Origin: Brevundimonas naejangsanensis
GTDB taxonomy: Bacteria > Pseudomonadota > Alphaproteobacteria > Caulobacterales > Caulobacteraceae
Length of the DNA: 64,000 nt
Assembly: GCF_000635915.2 (NCBI RefSeq)
Contig: NZ_CP015614.1
Span: 2,764,501 to 2,828,500, forward strand
Direction of reading: 5' to 3'
A program made the position numbers and the translations under genes. Of the stretch, positions 9,869 to 18,558 are shown piece by piece. Numbering within the stretch: position 1 is the first letter of the stretch; each line of letters starts with the position of its first letter. Below the pieces are notes generated by a model that searched no databases, was not told the origin of the DNA, and worked only from the letters and a program-made list of their open reading frames with translations.

Positions 9869-12800
9869 TCCGCCTCTCCTTCCTCGGCCCCGCCGATGAC
9901 GTGCCATTCCCAGACCCGGGCCAACAGATTGTAGGGGCTGTAGCTGCCCATCAGGTGCGGCGCGGCCCACGAGAGATAGGGCGTCTCCGGCCGGTCGAAC
10001 TCGGCGACGCGGGCCATCAGGCCTTGCAGCGCGGCGTCGGACAGGATCTGCGCCTCCGGCCCGGCCGCGCGCACGGCGACCTCGCCCGCCTTCTTTCGGC
10101 CGACGACCCGGACGTAGGTCAGCTCTTCGGGCGGCACGGGGCCGTTGGTCTTTTCGAAGCCGCCGGCGGCCAGGATGGCGCCGGTCAGGGTCAGCTGGGG
10201 GGCGAAGCCCGCCTTGATCTGCTTGGCGGTCGGGACCTGGCCGGTCTTGAAGTCCATGACGGCGGCCGACAGGGCGCCGACCTCGATGCGGTCGGCGTAG
10301 GCCTTGAGCGTGAAGGGGCCGCCGGGGGCCTCGAAGGTCAGGGCGCCCTGCTGTTCGATCAGTAAGGTGACGCCGCGCGCACGTCGGTTCGTCTCGAACC
10401 CGGCCAGCCAACGGGCGGCGTTTTTCGCCAGCGGCGCCTCGCGGGCCATGGCGGCGTCCTCGAAGCCGTGGGCGCCCAGCTCCTCCAGCAACAGGCGCTC
10501 GATCACCGCGTCGAGATCGTCGGGCAGCCAGTCAGGCCAGTCCTCGGTCAGGCGCTCGATGGCCTTGTGCACGGCGTTGCCGCGCGCCAGGGCCTCGGCC
10601 GAGGCGCCGGGGCGCTCCATCGGTTCGAGGTTGAGGATGCGACGGGCGTAGAGGGCGTAGGGGTCGCGGACCCAGCGCTCGACCCCGGTGACATAGAGGC
10701 TGCGCGGGCGGCGCTCGACCGGGGGTGTGGGTTTGGGCCTCGGCGCAAGTTTGGCCGGGCCGGCCGGCGGGGCGTCGAGGGCCTCGGTCCAGTCGATGAC
10801 GCCCTCGGGCGCGCGGAGCCGGACCGGAGTGTCGGGCGCGTCGGCGCCGCGCGTCAGCATCTCCAGCCGCCACAGCCAGCGCGAGCGCACGGCGGGCTGG
10901 CCGCCGCGTCGTTCACAGTGGACCAGGATCGCCTCCTCGGCGCAGGCGGCCTGGACGAAATCCTGCGCCGTCTGGCCCAGGCGCCGCTCGGGCGCGGGCA
11001 GGGGCAGGGCGGCGCGCATCGGCCGTGACAGGAAGGGATCGACCGGGGCGGCGTTGGGCCAGACGCCCTCCTCCAGCCCGGCCAGGATCATGCGGTCGGC
11101 CCGCGCCAGCCGCGCCTCGATGGCGCCGAGGATGCGAAGGGACGGATGGGTGGCGCCGCCGGTGCGCACCGTCGTCTCGGCCAGCAAGGCGGCGATCAGG
11201 TCGGCGAACTCGGCGGGCGTGGTCTGGCCCAGCGGACCGCCGCCCTCGATCAGGGCCGACAGCAGAGAGGCCGCCGCCTCGCCGTCCGGCCCGGCCCACG
11301 CGTTCTGACCCGCCAGGGTTTCGATCAGGGCGGCCAGGGTGCGGGCCGCCTCGTCCGGCGCACAGGGGCGGGCCGTGGCCAGAGCCTCCAGCCGGTCGGC
11401 GAGGGCCTGCGCGCCCTTCAACCGGGCCAGCTTCCATTCGGCCAACGGCAGACCGCCGCGCCGAGGCTGGGCCGCCTTCAGCAGGCGTTCGTGAAGCTGG
11501 GACCAGCGGCGCGGGCGCGGGCCGCGCAGGGCGTGCTCCTCCAGCGCCTCGGCGGCGTCGGTGAGCGTCGTCTCGCCCAGATCGAGGCGGACCAGCGGGT
11601 GCTTCAGGACGGCCAGCAGCGTTTGCGGCTTCAGCGGCTCGGCCAGGAAGCGGGCGCAAAGGTCGACCAGGACCCCCGCCGTCATCCGCGACAGGGGCTG
11701 GCCGGTGGAGGAGTCCGGGACGATGCCCCAGCGCGCCAGCCGCGCCTCGACCCGGCGCGACAGCTGCAGGTCCGGCGTCACCAGGGCGCAGGTGATCGGG
11801 CGGCCGTCGGAGCCGCGCTGCTCCAGGCTCTCGCGCATCATCAGGGCGACGGCGGTCGCCGCCTCTTCCTCGGCGCGGACGGACAGAACGGTCAGGCCCG
11901 ACAGGCCCTCGGCGATGGGGTCGGCGGCGCGGCCCGCCTCGGCCGAGCGGGCGCGCAGGCGCTTGATCTCGGCTCGCCAGTCGTCGGTGGCGTCTGCGGG
12001 GCGCAGGGCTTCGTTGATCAGGCGTTGGCGGGCCAGACCGCGCGCCTCGATCGAGGGCTCGAGGGGCGGCTGGAACCAGGGCTGGACCGCCTCGCGCGCG
12101 ATCTCGGCGCGGGTCAGCAGGGCCTTCAGCGCGGCCTGCGGATGCTGGTCGTCGATGCGGTCCCAGGCGTCGGCGGCCAGATCGAGGTCGAGGCCGGGCA
12201 GGACGACCACGCCCTGCGGCGCTTTCGCCACGGCCTTCAGCACATCGGCGGCGGCGGGGACGGTGCCGGTGGAGCCGGCGGCGATGACGGGGGCCTGCGG
12301 CGGGCGGGCGTCCCACGCCTCAGCCAGACGGCGCAGCAGGGTCGCGCGGCGCCAGGCCGGATCGACCAGGCCCAGCGCCTCCAGCCGCTTGGGCCAGGCC
12401 TCGACGGCGAGGCCGAGGAAGCGCGCGCTCTCGCGCCAGTGCTCGGCCAGATCCTGTTCGGCCAGGGTGGCGACGCGCGACAGGTCGTCGACTTCCTCGA
12501 GTTGGCAGGAATCGAGGAAGGCGCCCAGCGCATCGGCCATTTCGAGCGCGCGCAGGGGCTTCATCCCCGGCTGGAAGTCTTCGGCGATCATGCGCGCCAT
12601 CTCGAAGCGGCGCGTCAGGGGGGCGATGGCGGGCGGCAGGTCCAGGCCCAGCTCGCCGGGGGCGAAGGGCGGCTCGTCCTCTTCCAGATCGCCGAGCGGC
12701 CGCACCTGGGGCAGCAGGACGGGGCGCTCGCCCGCCAGCTTGCCCAGGGCGAAGGAGAAGGCGCGGGCGGCGCGGCGGTTGGGCAGCAGGATGGTGGCGT

Positions 12801-12939
12801 CGGTCAGGGTCTCGGGCGGGGCGTCGCCCAGCCAGTCGAGGACGCCTGCCGCCAGGTCTTCGAGGAAGGGCCGCCAGGCGGGCACGGCGCGCCAGCGCGG
12901 ACCTTCACCCGAGAAAGGATCGAAGCGCCCCCCGGTCAT
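9865..12939 (-). CDS. addB: AddB subunit of the double-strand-break repair nuclease (alphaproteobacterial type)
   Basis: AddB is the partner of AddA, needed for Chi recognition and for cutting the 5' strand. The 1024-residue protein starts MTGGRFDPFSGEG. Its N-terminus has a TILLPNRRAARAF segment where B. subtilis AddB has a Walker A motif, so ATP binding looks lost. The C-terminal PD-(D/E)XK nuclease is present: ARGNAVHKAIE and AAVMDFKTGQVP. The four Fe-S cluster cysteines that bracket the nuclease in Firmicutes are not visible; RDPYALYARR occupies the first site and the last residues lack a CxxxxxC cluster. It overlaps addA by four bases and starts 2 bp after the murU stop. Confidence 0.92.
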   Translation of the reverse strand: MTGGRFDPFSGEGPRWRAVPAWRPFLEDLAAGVLDWLGDAPPETLTDATILLPNRRAARAFSFALGKLAGERPVLLPQVRPLGDLEEDEPPFAPGELGLDLPPAIAPLTRRFEMARMIAEDFQPGMKPLRALEMADALGAFLDSCQLEEVDDLSRVATLAEQDLAEHWRESARFLGLAVEAWPKRLEALGLVDPAWRRATLLRRLAEAWDARPPQAPVIAAGSTGTVPAAADVLKAVAKAPQGVVVLPGLDLDLAADAWDRIDDQHPQAALKALLTRAEIAREAVQPWFQPPLEPSIEARGLARQRLINEALRPADATDDWRAEIKRLRARSAEAGRAADPIAEGLSGLTVLSVRAEEEAATAVALMMRESLEQRGSDGRPITCALVTPDLQLSRRVEARLARWGIVPDSSTGQPLSRMTAGVLVDLCARFLAEPLKPQTLLAVLKHPLVRLDLGETTLTDAAEALEEHALRGPRPRRWSQLHERLLKAAQPRRGGLPLAEWKLARLKGAQALADRLEALATARPCAPDEAARTLAALIETLAGQNAWAGPDGEAAASLLSALIEGGGPLGQTTPAEFADLIAALLAETTVRTGGATHPSLRILGAIEARLARADRMILAGLEEGVWPNAAPVDPFLSRPMRAALPLPAPERRLGQTAQDFVQAACAEEAILVHCERRGGQPAVRSRWLWRLEMLTRGADAPDTPVRLRAPEGVIDWTEALDAPPAGPAKLAPRPKPTPPVERRPRSLYVTGVERWVRDPYALYARRILNLEPMERPGASAEALARGNAVHKAIERLTEDWPDWLPDDLDAVIERLLLEELGAHGFEDAAMAREAPLAKNAARWLAGFETNRRARGVTLLIEQQGALTFEAPGGPFTLKAYADRIEVGALSAAVMDFKTGQVPTAKQIKAGFAPQLTLTGAILAAGGFEKTNGPVPPEELTYVRVVGRKKAGEVAVRAAGPEAQILSDAALQGLMARVAEFDRPETPYLSWAAPHLMGSYSPYNLLARVWEWHVIGGAEEGEAE

Positions 12940-12941
12940 GG

Positions 12942-13655
12942 TCAGATGTCCTCTTTCAGCCGCGCCTCGGCCTCGTCGCGCGCCTGCGGGTCGCCGACGT
13001 GCATCCAGTCGCCGTCCAGCACGCAGCCGAAGAGGCGACCCTCGGCGGCCGAGGCGCGCCACAGGGGGCTGAGCGAGAAGGGGCCGTCGGGGCCTCGGTC
13101 GGCGTAATCGGGCCGGGTGATGTGGACGCCCATGTAGGCGTAAGGGGCGCTGGCCGCCTCGCCTCGGAAGGTCAGGGCGCCGTCGTCGGACAGGAAGAAG
13201 TCGCCGCCGCCCTCGAAGCCGATGGCGCCCTCGCGTCGGGCCAGCAGCAGGGCGGCGTCCATGCGCTCGGGATCCCACAGGCGGATCAGATCACCGAGCG
13301 CGTCGCCGTGGTCGATCCAGACGCTGTCGATATTGGCCACGAAGACGGGATCATCGCCCAGCAGGGGACGGGCCTTCTTCAGGCCGCCGCCGGTCTCCAG
13401 CAGTTCGGCGCGTTCGTCGGAGATGCGGATGCTTGGGCGGGTGCGGGCGGCCAGATGGCTTTCCAGCCGGTCGGCGAACCAGTGCACGTTGACCACGGCA
13501 TCGGTGACGCCCGCCTCGGCCAACCGGTCGAGAACGTGGTCGATCAGCGCCTTGCCGCCGACTTCTACGAGCGCCTTGGGCCGGTCGTCGGTGAGCGGGC
13601 GCATCCGCGTGCCGAGCCCGGCGGCGAGGACCATGGCGGTCTTGGGGCTAGTCAT
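12942..13655 (-). CDS. murU: N-acetylmuramate alpha-1-phosphate uridylyltransferase (MurU-like nucleotidyltransferase)
   Basis: This 237-residue sugar-nucleotidyltransferase has the N-terminal signature VLAAGLGTRMRPLTDDRPKA with the catalytic arginine and lysine, and a DSVW metal-binding aspartate in FVANIDSVWIDH. MurU converts MurNAc-1-P to UDP-MurNAc in the fosfomycin-resistant peptidoglycan recycling route. The specific call, rather than mannose-1-P guanylyltransferase, rests on length and on the gene next to it, which encodes an AmgK-like kinase supplying MurNAc-1-P. The pair is separated by a family B inverted repeat of about 160 bp. It ends 2 bp before addB. Confidence 0.85.
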   Translation of the reverse strand: MTSPKTAMVLAAGLGTRMRPLTDDRPKALVEVGGKALIDHVLDRLAEAGVTDAVVNVHWFADRLESHLAARTRPSIRISDERAELLETGGGLKKARPLLGDDPVFVANIDSVWIDHGDALGDLIRLWDPERMDAALLLARREGAIGFEGGGDFFLSDDGALTFRGEAASAPYAYMGVHITRPDYADRGPDGPFSLSPLWRASAAEGRLFGCVLDGDWMHVGDPQARDEAEARLKEDI

Positions 13656-13668
13656 GCGCGTTCTCCGA

Positions 13669-13827
13669 TCCTTCTCCCCTCGGGGGAGAAGGTGTCATGC
13701 GGAGCATGACGGATGAGGGGGCGGTTGGCGACGCACGCGCGATCAGACGGTAGGGGCGAGACCGGGCGTGCGAGCCCCCTCATCCGAGCCGCTGCGCGGC
13801 CCACCTTCTCCCCCGAGGGGAGAAGGA
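13669..13827. repeat. Intergenic inverted repeat, family B (CCTTCTCCCC type)
   Basis: The left arm is TCCTTCTCCCCTCGGGGGAG extended by AAGGTGTCATGCGGAGCATG and ACGGATGAGGGGG. The right arm carries inverted CCCCCTCATCCGAGC, a GCTGCGC hairpin, and CCTTCTCCCCCGAGGGGAGA. It sits between amgK and murU, which are otherwise operonic, so it would lie inside their mRNA. A second copy is at 39197-39369. Confidence 0.8.
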
Positions 13828-13842
13828 AGAGAGCGGCGGCGG

Positions 13843-14931
13843 TCATCGACGCACCTCCTCCGGCACGTGGCGGTCCATCCAGGCGGCGACGGCTTCGAGA
13901 CCGGGGGCCTGCAGATTGGCGTTCAGATGCGCCCACATCCGCGGCATGAAGGCGACGTAGCGGGGCTTGCCGTCGCGGGCGATCAGGCGGGCGAAGATGC
14001 CGAGGATGCGCGCCTCGTTCAGCGCCGCCAGACCGGCGTAGGCGGCCATGAAGGCCTCGCGGTCGGTCTCGGGCCGCAGGGCGAAATAGTGGTCCAGCGC
14101 CAGGGCCTCCAGCTCGGGCGCCACGTCGCGGCGGGCGTCCTGCAGCAGGGAGTGGAGGTCCCAGGACGGATGGGCCTTCACCGCGTCCTGGAAGTCGATC
14201 ATCCCGACCGAGGCGGCGCCGGTCTGGCCGTCCAGCCGGATCAGGTTCTCGGCGTGATAGTCGCGGTGAGCCATGACGGCGGCGCCCGCCTCGCCCGCCG
14301 CCGTGATCGGGGCCCAGGCCGCGCGCCATTCGGCGACGGCGGCGTCGTCGAAGCTCAGAGCCGGGATCAGTTTGGGCAGCCAGTCGACGAACAGGTCGGC
14401 CCCGCCTTGCAGCGCGGTCTGGTCGTAGGTCAGCAGGGGCCAGTCGCCCGCCGGACCGGTCAGCACCCCGGGCGTCGGGGCGGCGTGCAGGACGGCGAGC
14501 GCCTCGACGGCGGCGCGGTAGAGGGGGGCCGGATCGGCGCCGTCCGCGATGACGCGGGCGAACAGGGCGTCGCCGAAATCCTCGATCACGGCCAGGCCGT
14601 TGGGGGCGTCGACGGCGACGATCTCGGGCGCGGACAGGCCCAGCGACTTCAGATGGGCGGCGACGGCGGCGAAGGCCTCGATGCGTCCGGCCGACAGGCG
14701 GGCGATGGCGTTCCAGCCGTGGGCGTAGCGCTGTTCCGGCGTCCACGATGGATCGCAGGGGCGGCTCTCGGCGGTGGGGGCCTGATCCATCAGCATCAGG
14801 GATGCTCCGGAGGGCGTGGTCAGCCGCTCGTAGCGCCGCGTCGAGGCGTCGCCGGGCAGGGGCGCACGGGCGGCATCGGCCAGACCGGCCGAGCGCAGGA
14901 AGTCGAGACGGAGGGCTTCGCGGTCAGACAT
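13843..14931 (-). CDS. amgK: Anomeric MurNAc/GlcNAc kinase (AmgK-like aminoglycoside phosphotransferase)
   Basis: This 362-residue APH-fold kinase has GDASTRRYERL (glycine-rich region, about residues 27-37), a catalytic loop HRDYHAENLI and the metal-binding GMIDFQDA. AmgK phosphorylates MurNAc at C1 during cell-wall recycling. The adjacent MurU-like gene supports that substrate. Its start overlaps the tsaE stop by 8 bp. The tsaE-amgK-murU order also occurs in other alphaproteobacteria and pseudomonads, as far as I recall. Confidence 0.87.
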   Translation of the reverse strand: MSDREALRLDFLRSAGLADAARAPLPGDASTRRYERLTTPSGASLMLMDQAPTAESRPCDPSWTPEQRYAHGWNAIARLSAGRIEAFAAVAAHLKSLGLSAPEIVAVDAPNGLAVIEDFGDALFARVIADGADPAPLYRAAVEALAVLHAAPTPGVLTGPAGDWPLLTYDQTALQGGADLFVDWLPKLIPALSFDDAAVAEWRAAWAPITAAGEAGAAVMAHRDYHAENLIRLDGQTGAASVGMIDFQDAVKAHPSWDLHSLLQDARRDVAPELEALALDHYFALRPETDREAFMAAYAGLAALNEARILGIFARLIARDGKPRYVAFMPRMWAHLNANLQAPGLEAVAAWMDRHVPEEVRR

Positions 14932-15385
14932 GGAGTTCCTTCAGTTTCGCTTCCCACGCCCCTGCGCCAGTTACGGTCGCAAGGCGGCCTTCGCCGTCCT
15001 CGGAGATGGCGATCGTCAGCCGGTCGGGCCCGAGCATCCGGCCGGGATCCTCGCCCAGCCGTTCGGGCCACTCGATCAGGGCGCAACCCTCGTCCAGCGC
15101 CTCGTCGAGGCCGACCTCGAAAGCTTCCTCGGGGCGGGTCAGGCGATAGAGGTCGAAATGGGCGACGGGCGGATCGCTCTCGTAGAACTGAACCAGGGTG
15201 AAGGTCGGCGACGGCACGTCCTCGTCGGGGCGCGTCAGGGCGCGGATCAGGCCGCGCGCCAGGGTGGACTTGCCCATGCCCAGGGGGCCGTAGAGCAGGA
15301 CCGCTTCGCCCGGCGCGAGCAGGGGGGCGATGGCCTGGCCCAGGCGCGTGGTGGCGTCGGCGTGGGGGAGGACGAAGGTCGTCAT
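14924..15385 (-). CDS. tsaE: tRNA t6A biosynthesis ATPase TsaE
   Basis: TsaE (YjeE) is the small ATPase of the TsaBCDE complex that makes threonylcarbamoyl-A37 in ANN-decoding tRNAs. The 153-residue protein has P-loop GPLGMGKST (residues 33-41) and the family motifs SPTFTLVQFY, HFDLYRL and ALIEWPERLG. It overlaps amgK by 8 bp and begins 11 bp after the plsC-like stop. Confidence 0.94.
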   Translation of the reverse strand: MTTFVLPHADATTRLGQAIAPLLAPGEAVLLYGPLGMGKSTLARGLIRALTRPDEDVPSPTFTLVQFYESDPPVAHFDLYRLTRPEEAFEVGLDEALDEGCALIEWPERLGEDPGRMLGPDRLTIAISEDGEGRLATVTGAGAWEAKLKELHV

Positions 15386-15395
15386 GCTGAGATCA

Positions 15396-16232
15396 TCATG
15401 CGAAGGTCGCGTCAGGATCGGCGGCGAGGGTCCGCTCGACGAAGGTCTTGAGTTTCAGGGTGGCGGCCTGGGCGTCGATGTCCAGGGTCAGCGGCGGGAT
15501 GGGGCGGCCGACGATCAGGTCGAAGGCGCGCCCCTTCTTGTTCAGCAGCTCGTGGAAGAGGGTGATGTCGCGCAGCTCCTGCGACACCTTGTCGAACAAG
15601 TGGAACAGGCGGCTGGTCGGGCCGGCGACATGGATCGGAATGACCGGCGCTTCGTATTTGCGGGCGAGCGAAGCGGCGGTGGCGGCCCACTCAGGATCGG
15701 TCAGCCGGCCGTCCGGGCCGAGGCGGGCCAGGCGTCCGGCCGGGAACATGACGACGCAGCGCTCGGCCTCGAAGGCTTCCCTGGCGGCCTGGAGGGTGGC
15801 GCGGGTCTTCTCGCGCGTGCGTTTGGCCGTGACCCATTCGACGGGAATGACGGTCTCCGACAGGCGGGGCGAGACCCGCAGGGCGTCGGCGTTGGCGAAG
15901 TAGATCAGGTCGTCGCGCACCGTGCGCAGGGCGTCGTGCACCGCGAGGCCGTCGGCGATGCCGGTCGGGTGGTTGCACACCACCAGACAGCGGCCCGAGG
16001 CGGGCAGGCGGTCCAGGTGCGCCGTCCGCACCGTCAGCTCCAGCAGGTCGGAGACGTAGTCCAGCGCCTCTCGTCCGCCCATCGGGCCTATGGCGTCAGC
16101 CATGCGACGCGCCTTGGCGTAGTCGAGCAGGCGGTAGAGGGCGGGGCGGACCAGGGGCCAGGCGGCCGATGCCGTGAGCCGGGGCGCGCGCTCGGCGATC
16201 AGCACGTCGACGATGTGGGGAGCCGGACTCAT
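15396..16232 (-). CDS. Lysophospholipid acyltransferase (PlsC-like)
   Basis: This 278-residue protein resembles the 1-acyl-sn-glycerol-3-phosphate acyltransferase superfamily, particularly the hemolysin/ornithine-lipid acyltransferase branch. The acceptor motif is NHPTGIAD, which puts five residues rather than four between the catalytic His and Asp (the family norm is HX4D). A MFPAGRLAR block resembles the FPEGxRS motif, and APVIPIHVAG the fourth motif. It is first in the tsaE-amgK-murU-addBA run, 11 bp upstream of tsaE. The substrate cannot be set from sequence; lyso-ornithine lipid is one possibility. Confidence 0.8.
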   Translation of the reverse strand: MSPAPHIVDVLIAERAPRLTASAAWPLVRPALYRLLDYAKARRMADAIGPMGGREALDYVSDLLELTVRTAHLDRLPASGRCLVVCNHPTGIADGLAVHDALRTVRDDLIYFANADALRVSPRLSETVIPVEWVTAKRTREKTRATLQAAREAFEAERCVVMFPAGRLARLGPDGRLTDPEWAATAASLARKYEAPVIPIHVAGPTSRLFHLFDKVSQELRDITLFHELLNKKGRAFDLIVGRPIPPLTLDIDAQAATLKLKTFVERTLAADPDATFA

Positions 16233-16357
16233 CGCCTGCTTGTCGCCGAGCCGGCGGCGGCGGGCAAGCGGCTTGGCGCGGGCGAGAGACTTTGCGGGCG
16301 GCTCGCGGCGGTGTTAGGCCTTCGGCCAGACATCCCATCCGCATGAGGAGCGCCTGA

Positions 16358-18493
16358 ATGCGCCGCCTGCCCCATCTCCTGTCCGGCCTCAGCGCCGCCG
16401 CCCTGCTGACCGCCACGGCCCTGCCGGCCCTTGCCCTGCCGACGTGGGCCGAGGGAGCGCCCGCCGCTGCGGCTGCTGCCACGGCCCCCGCGACGACCCA
16501 GGCCCGCGCCGCCTTCACCTATCAGGACATGATCTCGGCCAACCGGCTGGGCGATCCGCAGGTGTCGCCGGACGGCGAGTGGGTGGTCTATTCGCTCACC
16601 CAGACGGATGTGGCGGCCAATAAACGGTCCAGCGCCCTCTACATGCTGGGCCTGAAGGGCGAGGCTCAGCCGCAGAAGCTGGCGATCTCCGAAGGCGGCG
16701 CCAACACCGCCCGTTGGGGCGCCGACGGCAAGCTGTATTTTCTGTCGAGCCGCTCCGGCTCAAGCCAGGTGTGGGTCTCGGCCGACAAGGGCGCGACGGC
16801 GACGCAGGTCACGGCCCTGCCGACCGACGTCAACGCCTATCGCATCAACGACGCGGGCGATGCGGTGGCCGTGTCGCTGGCCGTCTATCCGGACGCTGCG
16901 GACCTGAACGCCTCGGTCGCGCGCGGAAAGACCGAGGGCGAGAAGAAGTCGACCGGCCAGGTCTATGACCGCATGTTCGTGCGCCACTGGGATACGTGGA
17001 ACGACCACACCCAGAACCACCTGTTCGTCCAGTCGATCCGCGCCGACGGCAAGGCGGGCGGCGAGCCGGTCTGGGTGACCAAGGGCTTCGACGGCGATAC
17101 GCCCTCCAAGCCGTTCGGCGACGCGAGCGAGTTCACCTTCGCCCCGGACGGCCAGTCGCTGGTCTTCTCGGCGCGCAAGGCCGGGAACAGCGAGCCGTGG
17201 AGCACCAACTTCGACCTGTATCAGGTGGCCGTCTCGGCGCCGGGCCAACTGACCAATCTGACCGAGGCCAACCCGGCCTGGGACACCGGCCCGGTCTTCT
17301 CGCCGGACGGCCAGACGCTGGCCTACCGCGCCATGGCCCGTCCGGGGTTCGAGGCGGACAAGTATTCGATCTTCCTGCGCGACGTGGCCACCGGCCAGAC
17401 GCGCCAGATCGCGGCCAACTGGGACCGTTCGGCCGACACCCTGCAGTGGTCGAAGGACGGCAAGACTCTGTACACGACGGCGGGCGATGTCGGTCAGACC
17501 AAGCTGTTCGCCATCGACACGCGCAACGGCGTGGTCATGCCGCTGACGGGCGAAGGCCACGTCGGCGCCTTCGGTCAGACGCCCTCGGGCTTCGTCTTCG
17601 CGATGGACAGCCTGACCTCGCCCAGCGACCTCTACTTCAAAACCTGGCGCGGCCGCGAGATGCCGCGCCGCCTGACCGAGGTGAACCCGCAACTGGCGAC
17701 AAAAGCCTTCGGCGAGGCTGAGCAGTTCAGCTTCCCCGGCTGGAACGACGAGACGGTCCACGGTTACGTCATCAAGCCCGCCAACTATGTCGAGGGTCAG
17801 AAGTATCCCGTCGCCTTCCTGATCCACGGCGGTCCGCAAGGTTCGTTCGGCAACAGCTGGTCCTACCGCTGGAACCCCGGGACCTATGCGGGCGCGGGCT
17901 ATGCGGTGGTGATGATCGATTTCCACGGCTCGACCGGCTACGGCCAGGAATTCACCGACGCCATCAGCCAGCACTGGGGCGATCGCCCGCTGGAAGACCT
18001 GCAGAAGGGCTGGGCCTTCGCCCAGTCGAAATATGACTTCCTGGACGGCGACAACGCCTGCGCCCTGGGCGCGTCCTACGGCGGCTATATGATCAACTGG
18101 ATCGCCGGCAACTGGCCGGGCGAGTTCAAATGCCTGGTCAACCACGACGGGGTCTTCGACACCTTCGGCATGGGCTACGGCACCGAGGAGCTGTGGTTCA
18201 CCGAGTGGGAATACGGCGGCACGCCGTGGGAAAACCCGCAGGGCTATCAGAAGTTCAACCCGGCCAACCACGTGCAGAACTGGCGTGATCCGATGCTGGT
18301 GGTCCAGGGCGATCTCGACTTCCGCATCCCGACCTCGCAGAGCCTGTCGACCTTCACCGCCCTGCAGCGGCGCGGGATCGAGAGCCGTCTGGTCTTCTTC
18401 CCCGACGAGAACCACTGGGTGCTGAAGCCCGCCAACAGCCTGCAATGGCACAACGAAGTCTTCGGCTGGCTGGACAAGCATCTGGCCAAGTAG
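16358..18493 (+). CDS. Secreted S9-family prolyl oligopeptidase
   Basis: This is a 711-residue alpha/beta-hydrolase peptidase of the DPP-IV/acylaminoacyl-peptidase group. It has a signal peptide (about residues 1-32, ending ALALPTWAEG), a beta-propeller built of TolB/WD-like blades (SPDGEWVVYS, APDGQSLVFS, SPDGQTLAYR) and a catalytic domain after about residue 470. The triad is visible as GASYGGYM (Ser573), GDLDFRIP (Asp654) and DENHWV (His686), with the oxyanion region HGGPQGSFGNS. Cleavage is probably of peptides in the periplasm. It is followed by a good rho-independent terminator at 18511-18545, which makes it monocistronic. Confidence 0.93.
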   Translation: MRRLPHLLSGLSAAALLTATALPALALPTWAEGAPAAAAAATAPATTQARAAFTYQDMISANRLGDPQVSPDGEWVVYSLTQTDVAANKRSSALYMLGLKGEAQPQKLAISEGGANTARWGADGKLYFLSSRSGSSQVWVSADKGATATQVTALPTDVNAYRINDAGDAVAVSLAVYPDAADLNASVARGKTEGEKKSTGQVYDRMFVRHWDTWNDHTQNHLFVQSIRADGKAGGEPVWVTKGFDGDTPSKPFGDASEFTFAPDGQSLVFSARKAGNSEPWSTNFDLYQVAVSAPGQLTNLTEANPAWDTGPVFSPDGQTLAYRAMARPGFEADKYSIFLRDVATGQTRQIAANWDRSADTLQWSKDGKTLYTTAGDVGQTKLFAIDTRNGVVMPLTGEGHVGAFGQTPSGFVFAMDSLTSPSDLYFKTWRGREMPRRLTEVNPQLATKAFGEAEQFSFPGWNDETVHGYVIKPANYVEGQKYPVAFLIHGGPQGSFGNSWSYRWNPGTYAGAGYAVVMIDFHGSTGYGQEFTDAISQHWGDRPLEDLQKGWAFAQSKYDFLDGDNACALGASYGGYMINWIAGNWPGEFKCLVNHDGVFDTFGMGYGTEELWFTEWEYGGTPWENPQGYQKFNPANHVQNWRDPMLVVQGDLDFRIPTSQSLSTFTALQRRGIESRLVFFPDENHWVLKPANSLQWHNEVFGWLDKHLAK

Positions 18494-18510
18494 GCTTGGC
18501 CTGACTTCGA

Positions 18511-18545
18511 GGGCGCGGTTCGTCAGGGCCGCGCCCTTCGTTTTT
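18511..18545 (+). terminator. Rho-independent terminator after the S9 peptidase
   Basis: Perfect 8-bp GC stem GGGCGCGG/CCGCGCCC with a 10-nt loop, followed by TTCGTTTTT. Confidence 0.8.
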
Positions 18546-18558
18546 CGGGGAGGGACGC

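Noticed and set aside
9869..10411. In-frame upstream extension of addA
   Set aside because: The extension is the antisense-frame shadow of addB; conserved AddA sequence starts at MNLHIRP and that ATG overlaps the addB stop.
12940..13278. In-frame upstream extension of addB
   Set aside because: It overlaps murU in another frame, is Arg/Gly rich, and the conserved start is MTGGRFDP 2 bp after the murU stop.
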